Notes under the pieces: model-generated
Databases searched by the model: none
The model's input: the letters and a program-made list of their open reading frames with translations, nothing else
Told to the model about the DNA's origin: nothing
Assembly (NCBI GenBank): GCA_964036665.1
Contig: OZ038528.1
Coordinates: 10,236,501 to 10,300,500 of the forward strand
Direction: 5' to 3'
DNA: 64,000 nucleotides
Source: Gordius sp. MW1
Lineage: Eukaryota > Nematomorpha > Gordioida > Gordea > Gordiidae
Position numbers and translations under genes: made by a program
Part shown: piece by piece, positions 37,704-50,003 of the stretch
Position numbering within the stretch: position 1 is the first letter of the stretch
Layout: every line of letters begins with the position of its first letter

Positions 37704-38047
37704 ATGATAAATAAATTTTTTTCGACCTCAAAATTTTTTCATTTTTTTCGTTTCAACCATATCGCCCCCATGAAAGTTTTCGATGTCAGAGGTGAATTCC
37801 GTAAAAAAAAAAATTTTGATCAGTCATCAAAAATTATTATCTTTAATTCACGATCGTGTTTCACAAAAACTAGAGACACGCTTAGAAAGCGATATTGAAA
37901 CAATCTAAACGCAACACGAAAATCTTAATTTCCTTCAATCTAAAACTTCCCTTCGTGCAAAAATTCTTATCGAGATTCTAACAAGGACATAATGCTAAGA
38001 ATATCTACTGACTTTTAAAGATTTTTTCAGCTCCCTTTCGAAAGAAT
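37704..38047 (+). repeat. Chimeric monomer at the two-monomer deletion in S2
   Basis: The front (ATGATAAATAAA, GATGTCAGAGG, TTATTATCTTTAATTC) matches the 25543/37360 subtype. The rear (CTAAACGCAAC, CTTCCCTTCGTG, ATATCTACTGAC) matches the 26581 subtype. S1 has 25543, 25887, 26238 and 26581 here, while S2 has only 37360 and 37704. The tail of 37360 also changed, to TACTGCC and CCTTTTGAAAG, so more than one exchange was involved. Confidence 0.85.
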
Positions 38048-40184
38048 ATGCAAAATAATATTTTTTCGACCTCAAAATTTTTTCATTATTTTGTTTCAAC
38101 CATATCGCCCCCATGAAAGTTTTCGATATCAGAGGTGAATTCCGTAAAAAAAAATTTTTTTGGTCAGTCATCAAAAATTATTAACTTTAAATCACGATCG
38201 CATAGAGCTTGTTTCACAAAAACTAGAGACACGCTTAGAAACCGATATTGAAACAATCTAAAAGCAACACGAAAATCTTATCCTTCAATCTAAAACTTCC
38301 CCTTGTGCAAAAATTCTTATCGAGATTCTAACAAGGACATAATAATAAGAATATTTACTTACTTTTAAAGATTTTTTCAGCCCCCTTTTGAAAGAATATG
38401 AAAAATAAATTTTTTTCGACCTCAAATTTTTTTCGTTTCAACCATATCGCCCCCATGAAAGTTTTCGATTTCAGAGGTGAATTCCGTAAAAATATTTTTT
38501 TGATCAGTCATCAAAAATTATTAACTTTAAATCACGATCGCATAGAGCTTGTTTCACAAAAACTAGAGACACGCTTATAAAGCGATATTGAAACAATCTA
38601 AAAGCAACACGAAAATCTTAATTTCCTTCAATCTAAAACTTCCCCTTGTGCAAAAATTCTTATCGAGATTCTAACAAGGACATAATGCTAAGAATATTTA
38701 CTGACTTTTAAAGATTTTTTCAGCCCCCTTTCGAAAGAATATGAAAAATAAATTTTTTTCGACCTCAAATTTTTTTCGTTTCAACCATATCGCCCTCATG
38801 AAAGTTTTCGATATCAGAGGTGAATTCCGTAAAAATATTTTTTTTGATCAGTCATCAAAAATTATTAACTTTAAATCACGATCTCATAGAGCTTGTTTCA
38901 CAAAAACTAGAGACACGCTTAGAAAGCGATATTAAAACAATCTAAACGCAACACGAAAATGTTAATTTCTCTCAATCTGAAACTTGGCTTCGTGCAAAAT
39001 TTCTTATCGAGATTCTAGCAAGGACATAATGCTAAGAATATTTACTGCCTTTTAAAGATTTTTTCAGCCATCTTTCGAAAGAATATGAAAAATAATATTT
39101 TTTTCGACCTCAAAATTTTTTCATTTTTTTCGTTTCAACCATATCGCCCCCATGAAAGTTTTCGATGTCAGAGGTGAATTCCGTAAAAAAAAAATTTTTG
39201 ATCAGTCATCCAAAATTATTATCTTTAATTCACGATCGTGTTTCACAAAAACTAGAGACACGCTTAGAAAGCGATATTGAAACAATCTAAACGCAACACG
39301 AAAATGTTAATTTCTCTCAATCTGAAACTTGGCTTCGTGCAAAATTTCTTATCGAGATTCTAGCAAGGACATAATGCTAAGAATATTTACTGCCTTTTAA
39401 AGATTTTTTCAGCCCCCTTTTGAAAGAATATGATAAATAAATTTTTTTCGACCTCAAAATTTTTTCATTTTTTTCGTTTCAACCATATCGCCCCCATGAA
39501 AGTTTTCGATGTCAGAGGTGAATTCCGTAAAAAAAAAATTTTTGATCAGTCATCAAAAATTATTATCTTTAATTCACGATCGTGTTTCACAAAAACTAGA
39601 GACACGCTTAGAAAGCGATATTGAAACAATCTAAAAGCAACACAAAAATCTTAATTTCCTTCAATCTAAAACTTCCCCTTGTGCAAAAATTCTTATCGAG
39701 ATTCTAACAAGGACATAATGCTAAGAATATTTACTGACTTTTAAAGATTTTTTCAGCCCCCTTTCGAAAGAATATGAAAAATAAATTTTTTTCGACCTCA
39801 AATTTTTTTCGTTTCAACCATATCGCCCCCATGAAAGTTTTCGATATCAGAGGTGAATTCTGTAAAAATATTTTTTTTGATCAGTCATCAAAAATTATTA
39901 ACTTTAAATCACGATCTCATAGAGCTTGTTTCACAAAAACTAGAGACACGCTTAGAAAGCGATATTGAAACAATCTAAACGCAACACGAAAGTGTTAATT
40001 TCTCTCAATCTAAAACTTGGCCTCGTGCAAAATTTCTTATCGAGATTCTAACAAGGACATTATGCTAAGAATATTTACTGACTTTTAAAGATTTTTTCAG
40101 CCCCCTTTCGAAAGAATATGAAAAATAATATTTTTTTAGACCTCAAAATTTTTTCATTTTTTCCGTTTCAACCATATCGCCCCG

Positions 40185-40245
40185 ATGAAAGTTTTCGATA
40201 TCAGAATTCCGTATGAAAGTTTTCGATATCAGAGGTGAATTCCGT
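40185..40245 (+). repeat. 28-bp internal duplication in the 40118 monomer
   Basis: This is the S2 counterpart of 29062-29122, at the 11123-bp offset and with the same CGCCCCG variant upstream. It shows that the duplication predates the S1/S2 duplication. Confidence 0.93.
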
Positions 40246-43200
40246 AAAAAAAATTTTTTGATCAGTCATCAAAAATTATTAACTTTAAATCACGATCGTG
40301 TTTCACAAAAACTAGAGACACGCTTAGAAAGCGATATTGAAACAATCTAAAAGCAACACAAAAATCTTAATTTCCTTCAATCTAAAACTTCCCCTTGTGC
40401 AAAAATTCTTATCGAGATTCTAACAAGGACATAATGCTAAGAATATTTACTGACTTTTAAAGATTTTTTCAGCCCCCTTTCGAAAGAATATGATAAATAA
40501 ATTTTTTTCGACCTACAAATTTTTTCATTTTTTTCGTTTCAACCATATCGCCCCCATGAAAGTTTTCGATATCAGAATTCCGTAAAAAAAAATTTTTTTG
40601 ATCAGTCTTCAAAAATTATTAACTTTAAATCACGATCGCATAGAGCTTGTTTCACAAAAACTAGAGACACGCTTAGAAAGGGATATTGAAACTATCTAAA
40701 CGCAACACGAAAATCTTAATTTCTCTCCTAAAACTTCGCCCCGTGCAAAAATTCTTATCGAGATTCTAACAAGGACATAATGCTAAGAATATTTCCTAAC
40801 TTTTAAAGATTTTTTCAGCCCCCTTTCGAAAGAATATGAAAAATAATATTTTTTTCGACCTCAAAATTTTTTCATTTTTTTCGTTCAACCATATCGCCCC
40901 CATGAAAGTTTTCGATATCAGAGGTGAATTCCGTAAAAAAAAAATTTTTGATCAGTCATCAAAAATTATTAACTTTAAATCACGATCGTGTTTCACAAAA
41001 ACTAGAGATACGCTTAGAAAGCGATATTGAAACAATCTAAAAGCAACACGAAAATTTTTAATTTCCTTCAATCTAAAACTTCCCCTTGTGCAAAAATTCT
41101 TATCGAGATTCTAACAAGGACATAATGCTAAGAATATTTACTGACTTTTAAAGATTTTTTCAGCCCCCTTTCGAAAGAATATGATAAATAAATTTTTTTC
41201 GACCTACAAATTTTTTCATTTTTTTCGTTTCAACCATATCGCCCCCATGAAAGTTTTCGATATCAGAGGTGAATTCCGTAAAAAAAAATTTTTTTGATCA
41301 GTCATAAAAATTATTAACTTTAAATCACGATCGCATAGAGCTTGTTTCACAAAGACTAGAGACACGCTTAGAAAGCGATATTGAAACAATCTAAACGCAA
41401 CACGAAAATGTTAATTTCTCTCAATCTGAAACTTGGCTTCGTGCAAAATTTCTTATCGAGATTCAAGCAAGGACATAATGCTAAGAATATTTACTGCCTA
41501 TTAAAGATTTTTTCAGCCCTCTTTCGAAAGAATATGAAAAATAATATTTTTTTCGACCTCAAAATTTTTTCATTTTATTCGTTCAACCATATCGCCCCCA
41601 TGAAAGTTTTCGATATCAGAGGTGAATTCCGTAAAAAAAAAAATTTTTGATCAGTCATCAAAAATTATTAACTTTAAATCACGATCGTGTTTCACAATAA
41701 CTAGAAACACGCTTAGAAAGCGATATTAAAACAATCTAAACGCAACACGAAAGTGTTAATTTCTCTCAATCTAAAACTTGGCCTCGTGCAAAATTTCTTA
41801 TCGAGATTCTAACAAGGACATTATGCTAAGAATATTTACTGACTTTTAAAGATTTTTTCAGCCCCCTTTCGAAAGAATATGAAAAATAAATTTTTTTCGA
41901 CCTCAAATTTTTTTCAATTTTTTCGTTTCAACCATATCGCCCCCATGGAAGTTTTCGATATCAGAGGTGAATTCCGTAAAAAAAAATTTTTTTTTGTCAG
42001 TCATCAAAAATTATTAACTTTAAATCACGATCGCATAGAGATTGTTTCACAAAAACTAGAGACACACTTAGAAAGCGATATTGAAACAATCTAAAAGCAA
42101 CACGAAAATCTTAATTTCCTTCAATCTAAACTTCCCCTTGTGCAAAAATTCTTATCAAGATTCTAACAAGGACATAATGCTAAGAATATTTACTGCCTTT
42201 TAAAGATTTTCAGCCCCCTTTCGAAAGAATATGAAAAATAATATTTTTTTCGACCTCAAAATTTTTCATTTTTTTCGTTCAACCATATCGCCCCCATGAA
42301 AGTTTTCGATATCAGAGGTGAGTTCCGTAAAAAAAAAATTTTCATCAAAAATTATTAACTTTAAATCACGATCTCATAGAGCTTGTTTCACAAAAACTAG
42401 AGACACACTTAGAAAGCGATATTGAAACAATCTATACGCAACACGAATATGTTAATTTCTCTCAATCTAAAACTTGGCTTCGTGCAAAATTTCTTATCGA
42501 GATTCTAACAAGGACATAATGCTAAGAATATTTACTGCCTTTTAAAGATTTTTTCAGCCCCCTTTCGAAAGAATATGAAAAATAATATTTTTTTCGCCCT
42601 CAAAATTTTTTCATTTTTTTCGTTCAACCATATCGCCCCCATGAAAGTTTTCGATATCAAAGGTGAATTCCGTAAAAAAAAAATTTTGATCAGTCATCAA
42701 AAATTATTAACTTTAAATCACGATCGCATAGAGCTTGTTTCACAAAAACTAGAGACACGCTTAGTTGAAACTATCTAAACGCAACACGAAAATGTTAATC
42801 AATCTAAAACTTGGCTTCGTGCAAAATTTCTTATCGAGATTCTAACAAGGACATAATGCTAAGAATATTTACTGCCTTTTAAAGATTTTTTCAGCCCCCT
42901 TTCGAAAGAATATGAAAATAAATTTTTTTCGACCTCAAAATTTTTTCATTTTTTTCGTTTCAACCATATCGCCCCCATGAAAGTTTTCGATATCAGAAGT
43001 GAATTCCGTAAAAAAAAATTTTTTTGATCAGTCATCAAAAATTATTAACTTTAAATCACTATCGCATAGAGCTTGTTTCACAAAAATTAGAGGCACGCTT
43101 AGAAAGCGATATTGAAACAATCTAAAAGCAACCCGAAAATCTTAATTTCCTTCAATCTGAAACTTCCCCTTGTGCAAAAATTCTTATCGAGATTCTAGCA

Positions 43201-43960
43201 AGGACATAATGCTAAGAATATTTACTGCCTTTTAAAGATTTTTTCAGCCCTCTTTCGAAAGAATATGAAAAATAATATTTTTTTCGACATCAAAATTTTT
43301 TCATTTTATTCGTTCAACCATATCGCCCCCATGAAAGTTTTCGATATCAGAGGTGAATTCCGTAAAAAAAAATTTTTTGATCAGTCATCAAAAATTATTA
43401 ACTTTAAATCACGATCGTGTTTCACAAAAACTAGAAACACGCTTAGAAAGCGATATTAAAACAATCTAAACGCAACACGAAAGTGTTAATTTCTCTCAAT
43501 CTAAAATTTGGCCTCGTGCAAAATTTCTTATCGAGATTCTAACAAGGACATTATGCTAAGAACATTTACTGACTTTTAAAGATTTTTTCAGCCCCCTTTC
43601 GAAAGAATATGAAAAATAAGTTTTTTTCGACCTCAAATTTTTTTCAATTTTTTCGTTTCAACCATATCGCCCCCATGGAAGTTTTCGATATCAGAGGTGA
43701 ATTCCGTAAAAAAAAATTTTTTTGTCAGTCATCAAAAATTATTAACTTTAAATCACGATCGCATAGAGATTGTTTCACAAAAACTAGAGACACGCTTAGA
43801 AAGCGATATTGAAACAATCTAAAAGCAACACGAAAATCTTAATTTCCTTCAATCTAAACTTCCCCTTGTGCAAAAATTCTTATCAAGATTCTAACAAGGA
43901 CATAATGCTAAGAATATTTACTGCCTTTTAAAGATTTTTTCAGCCCCCTTTCAAAAGAAT

Positions 43961-44305
43961 ATGAAAAATAATATTTTTTTCGACCTCAAAATTTTTTCAT
44001 TTTTTTCGTTCAACCATATCGCCCCCATGAAAGTTTTCGATATCAGAGGTGAGTTCCGTAAAAAAAAAATTTTCATCAAAAATTATTAACTTTAAATCAC
44101 GATCTCATAGAGCTTGTTTCACAAAAACTAGAGACACACTTAGAAAGCGATATTGAAACAATCTAAACGCAACACGAAAATGTTAATTTATCTCAATCTG
44201 AAACTTGGCTTCGTGCAAAATTTCTTATCGAGATTCTAGCAAGGACATAATGATAAGAATATTTACTGCCTTTTAAAGATTTTTTCAGCCCTCTTTCGAA
44301 AGAAT
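43961..44305 (+). repeat. Chimeric monomer at a multi-monomer deletion in S3
   Basis: The front (TTTCAAAAG upstream, GTGAGTTCCG, lost GATCAGT) is a block-B unit of the 33564 type. The rear (CTAAACGCAAC, TTAATTTATCTC, ATAATGATAAG, CAGCCCTC) is the tail of the 35287 unit. About five monomers between these positions in S2 are missing here. Confidence 0.85.
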
Positions 44306-44992
44306 ATGAAAAATAATATTTTTTTCGACCTCAATATTTTTTCATTTTTTTCGTTCAACCATATCGCCCCCATGAACTTTTTCGATATCAGAGGCGAATT
44401 CCGTAAAAAATATTTTTTCATCAAAAATTATTAACTTTAAATCAGGATCGCATAGAGCTTGTTTCACAAAAACTAGAGACACGTTTAGAAAGCGATATTG
44501 AAACTATCTAAACGCAACACGAAAGTGTTAATTTCTCTCAATCTAAAACTTGGCCTCGTGCAAAATTTCTTATCGAGATTCTAACAAGGACATTATGCTA
44601 AGAATATTTACTAACTTTTAAAGATTTTTTCAGCCCTCTTTCGAATGAATATGAAAAATAATATTTTTTTCGACCTCAAAATTTTTTCATTTTTTTCGTT
44701 CAACCATATCGCCCCCATGAACTTTTTCGATATCAGAGGCGAATTCCGTAAAAAATATTTTTTCATCAAAAATTATTAACTTTAAATCAGGATCGCATAG
44801 AGCTTGTTTCACAAAAACTAGAGACACGTTTAGAAAGCGATATTGAAACTATCTAAACGCAACACGAAAATCTTAATTTCTCTCCTAAAACTTCGCCTCC
44901 TGCAAAAATTCTTATCGAGATTCTAACAAGGACATAATGCTAAGAATATTTACTGACTTTTAAAGATTTTTTCAGCCCCCTTTCGAAAGAAT

Positions 44993-46027
44993 ATGAAAAA
45001 TAAATTTTTTTCGACCTCAAATTTTTTTCGTTTCAACCATATCGCCCCCATGAAAGTTTTCGATATCAGAGGTGAATTCCGTAAAAAAAATTTTTGATCA
45101 GTCATCAAAAATTATTAACTTTAAATCACGATCGCATAGAGCTTGTTTCACAAAAACTAGAGACACGCTTAGAAAGCGATATTGAAACAATCTAAACGCA
45201 ACACGAAAATGTTAATTTATCTCAATCTGAAACTTGGCTTCGTGCAAAATTTCTTATCGAGATTCTAGCAAGGACATAATGATAAGAATATTTACTGCCT
45301 TTTAAAGATTTTATCAGCCCTTCGAAAGAATATGAAAAATAATTTGTTTTCGACCTCAATATTTTTTCATTTTTTTCGTTCAACCATATCGCCCCATGAG
45401 CTTTTTCGATATCAGAGGCGAATTCCGTAAAAAATATTTTTTCATCAAAAATTATTAACTTTAAATCAGGATCGCATAGAGCTTGTTTCACAAAAACTAG
45501 AGACACGTTTAGAAAGCGATATTGAAACTATCTAAACGCAACACGAAAGTGTTAATTTCTCTCAATCTAAAACTTGGCCTCGTGCAAAATTTCTTATCGA
45601 GATTCTAACAAGGACATTATGCTAAGAATATTTACTAACTTTTAAAGATTTTTTCAGCCCTCTTTCGAATGAATATGAAAAATAATATTTTTTTCGACCT
45701 CAAAATTTTTTCATTTTTTTCGTTTCAACCATATCGCCCCCATGAAAGTTTTCGATACCAGAGGTGAATTCCGTAAAAAAAAATTTTTGATCAGTCATCA
45801 AAAATTATTAACTTTAAATCACGATCGCATAGAGCTTGTTTCACAAAAACTAGAGACACGCTTAGAAAGCGATATTGAAACAATCTAAACGCAACACGAA
45901 AATGTTAATTTCTCTCAATCTGAAACTTGGCTTCGTGCAAAATTTCTTATCGAGATTCTAGCAAGGACATAATGCTAAGAATATTTACTGCCTTTTAAAG
46001 ATTTTTTCAGCCATCTTTCGAAAGAAT
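44993..46027 (+). repeat. Rearranged monomers 44993, 45332 and 45675
   Basis: The 44993 unit (339 bp) starts like 36325 but has GATATCAGAGG and the TTAATTTATCTC tail of 35287, and ends with the unusual TTTTATCAGCCCTTCG, three bases short. The 45332 unit is a C-type variant with CATGAGCTTTTTCG and one C fewer in the C-run. The 45675 unit joins a C-type leader (GAATGAATATG), the GATACCAGAGG middle and a CAGCCATC tail. These three carry more private changes than most units in the window. Confidence 0.8.
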
Positions 46028-47126
46028 ATGAAAAATAATATTTTTTTCGACCTCAAAATTTTTTCATTTTTTTCGTTTCAACCATATCGCCCCCATGAAA
46101 GTTTTCGATGTCAGAGGTGAATTCCGTAAAAAAAAAATTTTTGATCAGTCATCCAAGATTATTATCTTTAATTCACGATCGTGTTTCACAAAAACTAGAG
46201 ACACGCTTAGAAAGCGATATTGAAACAATCTAAACGCAACACGAAAATGTTAATTTCTCTCAATCTGAAACTTGGCTTCGTGCAAAATTTCTTATCGAGA
46301 TTCTAGCAAGGACATAATGCTAAGAATATTTACTGCCTTTTAAAGATTTTTTCAGCCCCCTTTTGAAAGAATATGATAAATAAATTTTTTTCGACCTCAA
46401 AATTTTTTCATTTTTTTCGTTTCAACCATATCGCCCCCATGAAAGTTTTCGATGTCAGAGGTGAATTCCGTAAAAAAAAAATTTTTGATCAGTCATCAAA
46501 AATTATTATCTTTAATTCACGATCGTGTTTCACAAAAACTAGAGACACGCTTAGAAAGCGATATTGAAACAATCTAAAAGCAACACAAAAATCTTAATTT
46601 CCTTCAATCTAAAACTTCCCCTTGTGCAAAAATTCTTATCGAGATTCTAACAAGGACATAATGCTAAGAATATTTACTGACTTTTAAAGATTTTTTCAGC
46701 CCCCTTTCGAAAGAATATGAAAAATAAATTTTTTTCGACCTCAAATTTTTTTCGTTTCAACCATATCGCCCCATGAAAGTTTTCGATATCAGAGGTGAAT
46801 TCTGTAAAAATATTTTTTTTGATCAGTCATCAAAAATTATTAACTTTAAATCACGATCTCATAGAGCTTGTTTCACAAAAACTAGAGACACGCTTAGAAA
46901 GCGATATTGAAACAATCTAAACGCAACACAAAAGTGTTAATTTCTCTCAATCTAAAACTTGGCCTCGTGCAAAATTTCTTATCGAGATTCTAACAAGGAC
47001 ATTATGCTAAGAATATTTACTGACTTTTAAAGATTTTTTCAGCCCCCTTTCGAAAGAATATGAAAAATAATATTTTTTTAGACCTCAAAATTTTTTCATT
47101 TTTTCCGTTTCAACCATATCGCCCCC

Positions 47127-47187
47127 ATGAAAGTTTTCGATATCAGAATTCCGTATGAAAGTTTTCGATATCAGAGGTGAATTCCGT
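47127..47187 (+). repeat. 28-bp internal duplication in the 47060 monomer
   Basis: The ATGAAAG units start at 47127 and 47155. The base before the first unit is C (CGCCCCC), unlike the G in the S1 and S2 copies. A single substitution or a separate conversion event separates the two forms. Confidence 0.93.
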
Positions 47188-49563
47188 AAAAAAAATTTTT
47201 TGATCAGTCATCAAAAATTATTAACTTTAAATCACGATCGTGTTTCACAAAAACTAGAGACACGCTTAGAAAGCGATATTGAAACAATCTAAAAGCAACA
47301 CAAAAATCTTAATTTCCTTCAATCTAAAACTTCCCCTTGTGCAAAAATTCTTATCGAGATTCTAACAAGGACATAATGCTAAGAATATTTACTGACTTTT
47401 AAAGATTTTTTCAGCCCCCTTTCGAAAGAATATGATAAATAAATTTTTTTCGACCTACAAATTTTTTCATTTTTTTCGTTTCAACCATATCGCCCCCATG
47501 AAAGTTTTCGATATCAGAATTCCGTAAAAAAAAATTTTTTTGATCAGTCTTCAAAAATTATTAACTTTAAATCACGATCGCATAGAGCTTGTTTCACAAA
47601 AACTAGAGACACGCTTAGAAAGCGATATTGAAACTATCTAAACGCAACACGAAAATCTTAATTTCTCTCCTAAAACTTCGCCCCGTGCAAAAATTCTTAT
47701 CGAGATTCTAACAAGGACATAATGCTAAGAATATTTCCTAACTTTTAAAGATTTTTTCAGCCCCCTTTCGAAAGAATATGAAAAATAATATTTTTTTCGA
47801 CCTCAAAATTTTTTCATTTTTTTCGTTCAACCATATCGCCCCCATGAAAGTTTTCGATATCAGAGGTGAATTCCGTAAAAAAAAAATTTTTGATCAGTCA
47901 TCAAAAATTATTAACTTTAAATCACGATCGTGTTTCACAAAAACTAGAGACACGCTTAGAAAGCGATATTGAAACAATCTAAAAGCAACACAAAAATCTT
48001 AATTTCCTTCAATCTAAAACTTCCCCTTGTGCAAAAATTCTTATCGAGATTCTAACAAGGACATAATGCTAAGAATATTTACTGACTTTTAAAGATTTTT
48101 TCAGCCCCCTTTCGAAAGAATATGAAAAATAAATTTTTTTAGACCTCAAATTTTTTTCGTTTCAACCATATCGCCCCCATGAAAGTTTTCGATATCAGAG
48201 GTGAATTCCGTAAAAATATTTTTTTTGATCAGTCATCAAAAATTATTAACTTTAAATCACGATCTCATAGAGCTTGTTTCACAAAAACTAGAGACACGCT
48301 TAGAAAGCGATATTGAAACAATCTAAACGCAACACGAAAGTGTTAATTTCTCTCAATCTAAAACTTGGCCTCGTGCAAAATTTCTTATCGAGATTCTAAC
48401 AAGGACATTATGCTAAGAATATTTACTGACTTTTAAAGATTTTTTCAGCCCCCTTTCGAAAGAATATGAAAAATAATATTTTTTTCGACCTCAAAATTTT
48501 TTCATTTTTTTCGTTCAACCATATCGCCCCCATGAAAGTTTTCGATATCAGAGGTGAATTCCGTAAAAAAAAATTTTTGATCAGTCATCAAAAATTATTA
48601 ACTTTAAATCACGATCGTGTTTCACAAAAACTAGAGACACGCTTAGAAAGCGATATTGAAACAATCTAAAAGCAACACAAAAATCTTAATTTCCTTCAAT
48701 CTAAAACTTCCCCTTGTGCAAAAATTCTTATCGAGATTCTAACAAGGACATAATGCTAAGAATATTTACTGACTTTTAAAGATTTTTTCAGCCCCCTTTC
48801 GAAAGAATATGAAAAATAAATTTTTTTCGACCTCAAATTTTTTTCGTTTCAACCATATCGCCCCCATGAAAGTTTTCGATTTCAGAGGTGAATTCCGTAA
48901 AAATATTTTTTTTGATCAGTCATCAAATATTATTAACTTTAAATCAGGATCGCATAGAGCTTGTTTCTCAAAAACTAGAGACACGCTTAGAAAGCGATAT
49001 TGAAACTATCTAAACGCAACACGAAAATCTTAATTTCTCTCCTAAAACTTCGCCTCGTGCAAAAATTCTTATCGAGATTCTAACAAGGACATAATGCTAA
49101 GAATATTTACTAACTTTTAAAGATTTTTTCAGCCCCCTTTCGTCAGAATATGAAAAATAATATTTTTTTCGACCTCAAAATTTTTTCATTTTTTTCGTTC
49201 AACCATATCGCCCCCATGAAAGTTTTCGATATCAGAGGTGAATTCCGTAAAAAAAAATTTTTGATCAGTCATCAAAAATTATTAACTTTAAATCACGATC
49301 GCATAGAGGTTTCACAAAAACTAGAGACACGCTTAGAAAGCGATATTGAAACAATCTAAACGCAACACGAAAATGTTAATTTCTCTCAATCTGAAACTTG
49401 GCTTCGTGCAAAATTTCTTATCGAGATTCTAGCAAGGACATAATGCTAAGAATATTTACTGCCTTTTAAAGATTTTTTCAGCCATCTTTCGAAAGAATAT
49501 GAAAAATAATATTTTTTCGACCTCAAAATTTTTTCATTTTTTTCGTTCAACCATATCGCCCCC

Positions 49564-49625
49564 ATGAAAGTTTTCGATATCAGAATTCCGTAAAAAAAGT
49601 TTTCGATATCAGAGGTGAATTCCGT
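49564..49625 (+). repeat. 29-bp variant of the internal duplication (49499 monomer)
   Basis: GTTTTCGATATCAG occurs at 49570 and again at 49599. Here the second unit lacks its ATG and is joined through CCGTAAAAAAAG. This differs from the 28-bp form (CCGTATGAAAG) in the next monomer, so the two are related but distinct junctions, and the monomer is 377 bp. Confidence 0.9.
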
Positions 49626-49942
49626 AAAAAAAATTTTTTGATCAGTCATCAAAAATTATTAACTTTAAATCAGGATCGCATAGAGCTTGTTTCTCAAAAA
49701 CTAGAGACACGCTTAGAAAGCGATATTGAAACTATCTAAACGCAACACGAAAATCTTAATTTCTCTCCTAAAACTTCGCCTCCTGCAAAAATTCTTATCG
49801 AGATTCTAACAAGGACATAATGCTAAGAATATTTACTGACTTTTAAAGATTTTTTCAGCCCCCTTTCGAAAGAATATGAAAAATAATATTTTTTTAGACC
49901 TCAAAATTTTTTCATTTTTTCCGTTTCAACCATATCGCCCCC

Positions 49943-50003
49943 ATGAAAGTTTTCGATATCAGAATTCCGTATGAAAGTTTTCGATATCAGAGGTGAATTC
50001 CGT
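49943..50003 (+). repeat. 28-bp internal duplication in the 49876 monomer
   Basis: The ATGAAAG units start at 49943 and 49971, as in 47127-47187, with CGCCCCC upstream. Confidence 0.93.

Larger units (their letters stand above)
32170..43264 (+). repeat. Super-repeat, copy S2 (32 monomers, 11095 bp)
   Basis: This is the second copy of 20353-32169. It holds the block-B HOR at 32170-35286 (monomers 32170, 32514, 32867, 33211, 33564, 33909, 34246, 34583, 34936), C-type units at 35287-36665, an A-like group at 36666-41180 and a B-like group at 41181-43264. Relative to S1 it lacks 694 bp (two monomers) near 37700-38050 and the 28-bp patch of the 31452 monomer. Point differences I noticed are 24427 T/36244 C, 27237 G/38360 T, 27555-27556 AT/38678-38679 GG, 31325 A/42448 T, 31474 A/42597 C and 32038 A/43133 C. 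So few changes in 11 kb imply a recent duplication or ongoing homogenisation. Confidence 0.92.
43265..48121 (+). repeat. Super-repeat, shrunken third copy S3 (14 monomers)
   Basis: Monomers start at 43265, 43609, 43961, 44306, 44651, 44993, 45332, 45675, 46028, 46373, 46717, 47060, 47432 and 47778. The first two pair with 32170 and 32514; the series 46028-47778 pairs with 39085-40836 at an offset of about 6943 bp. S2 uses 26 monomers for the same path (32170-41180), so about 12 were lost net. Chimeric units at 43961, 44993 and 45675 mark the sites. C-type units occur three times (44306, 44651, 45332), more than in S1 or S2. Confidence 0.87.
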
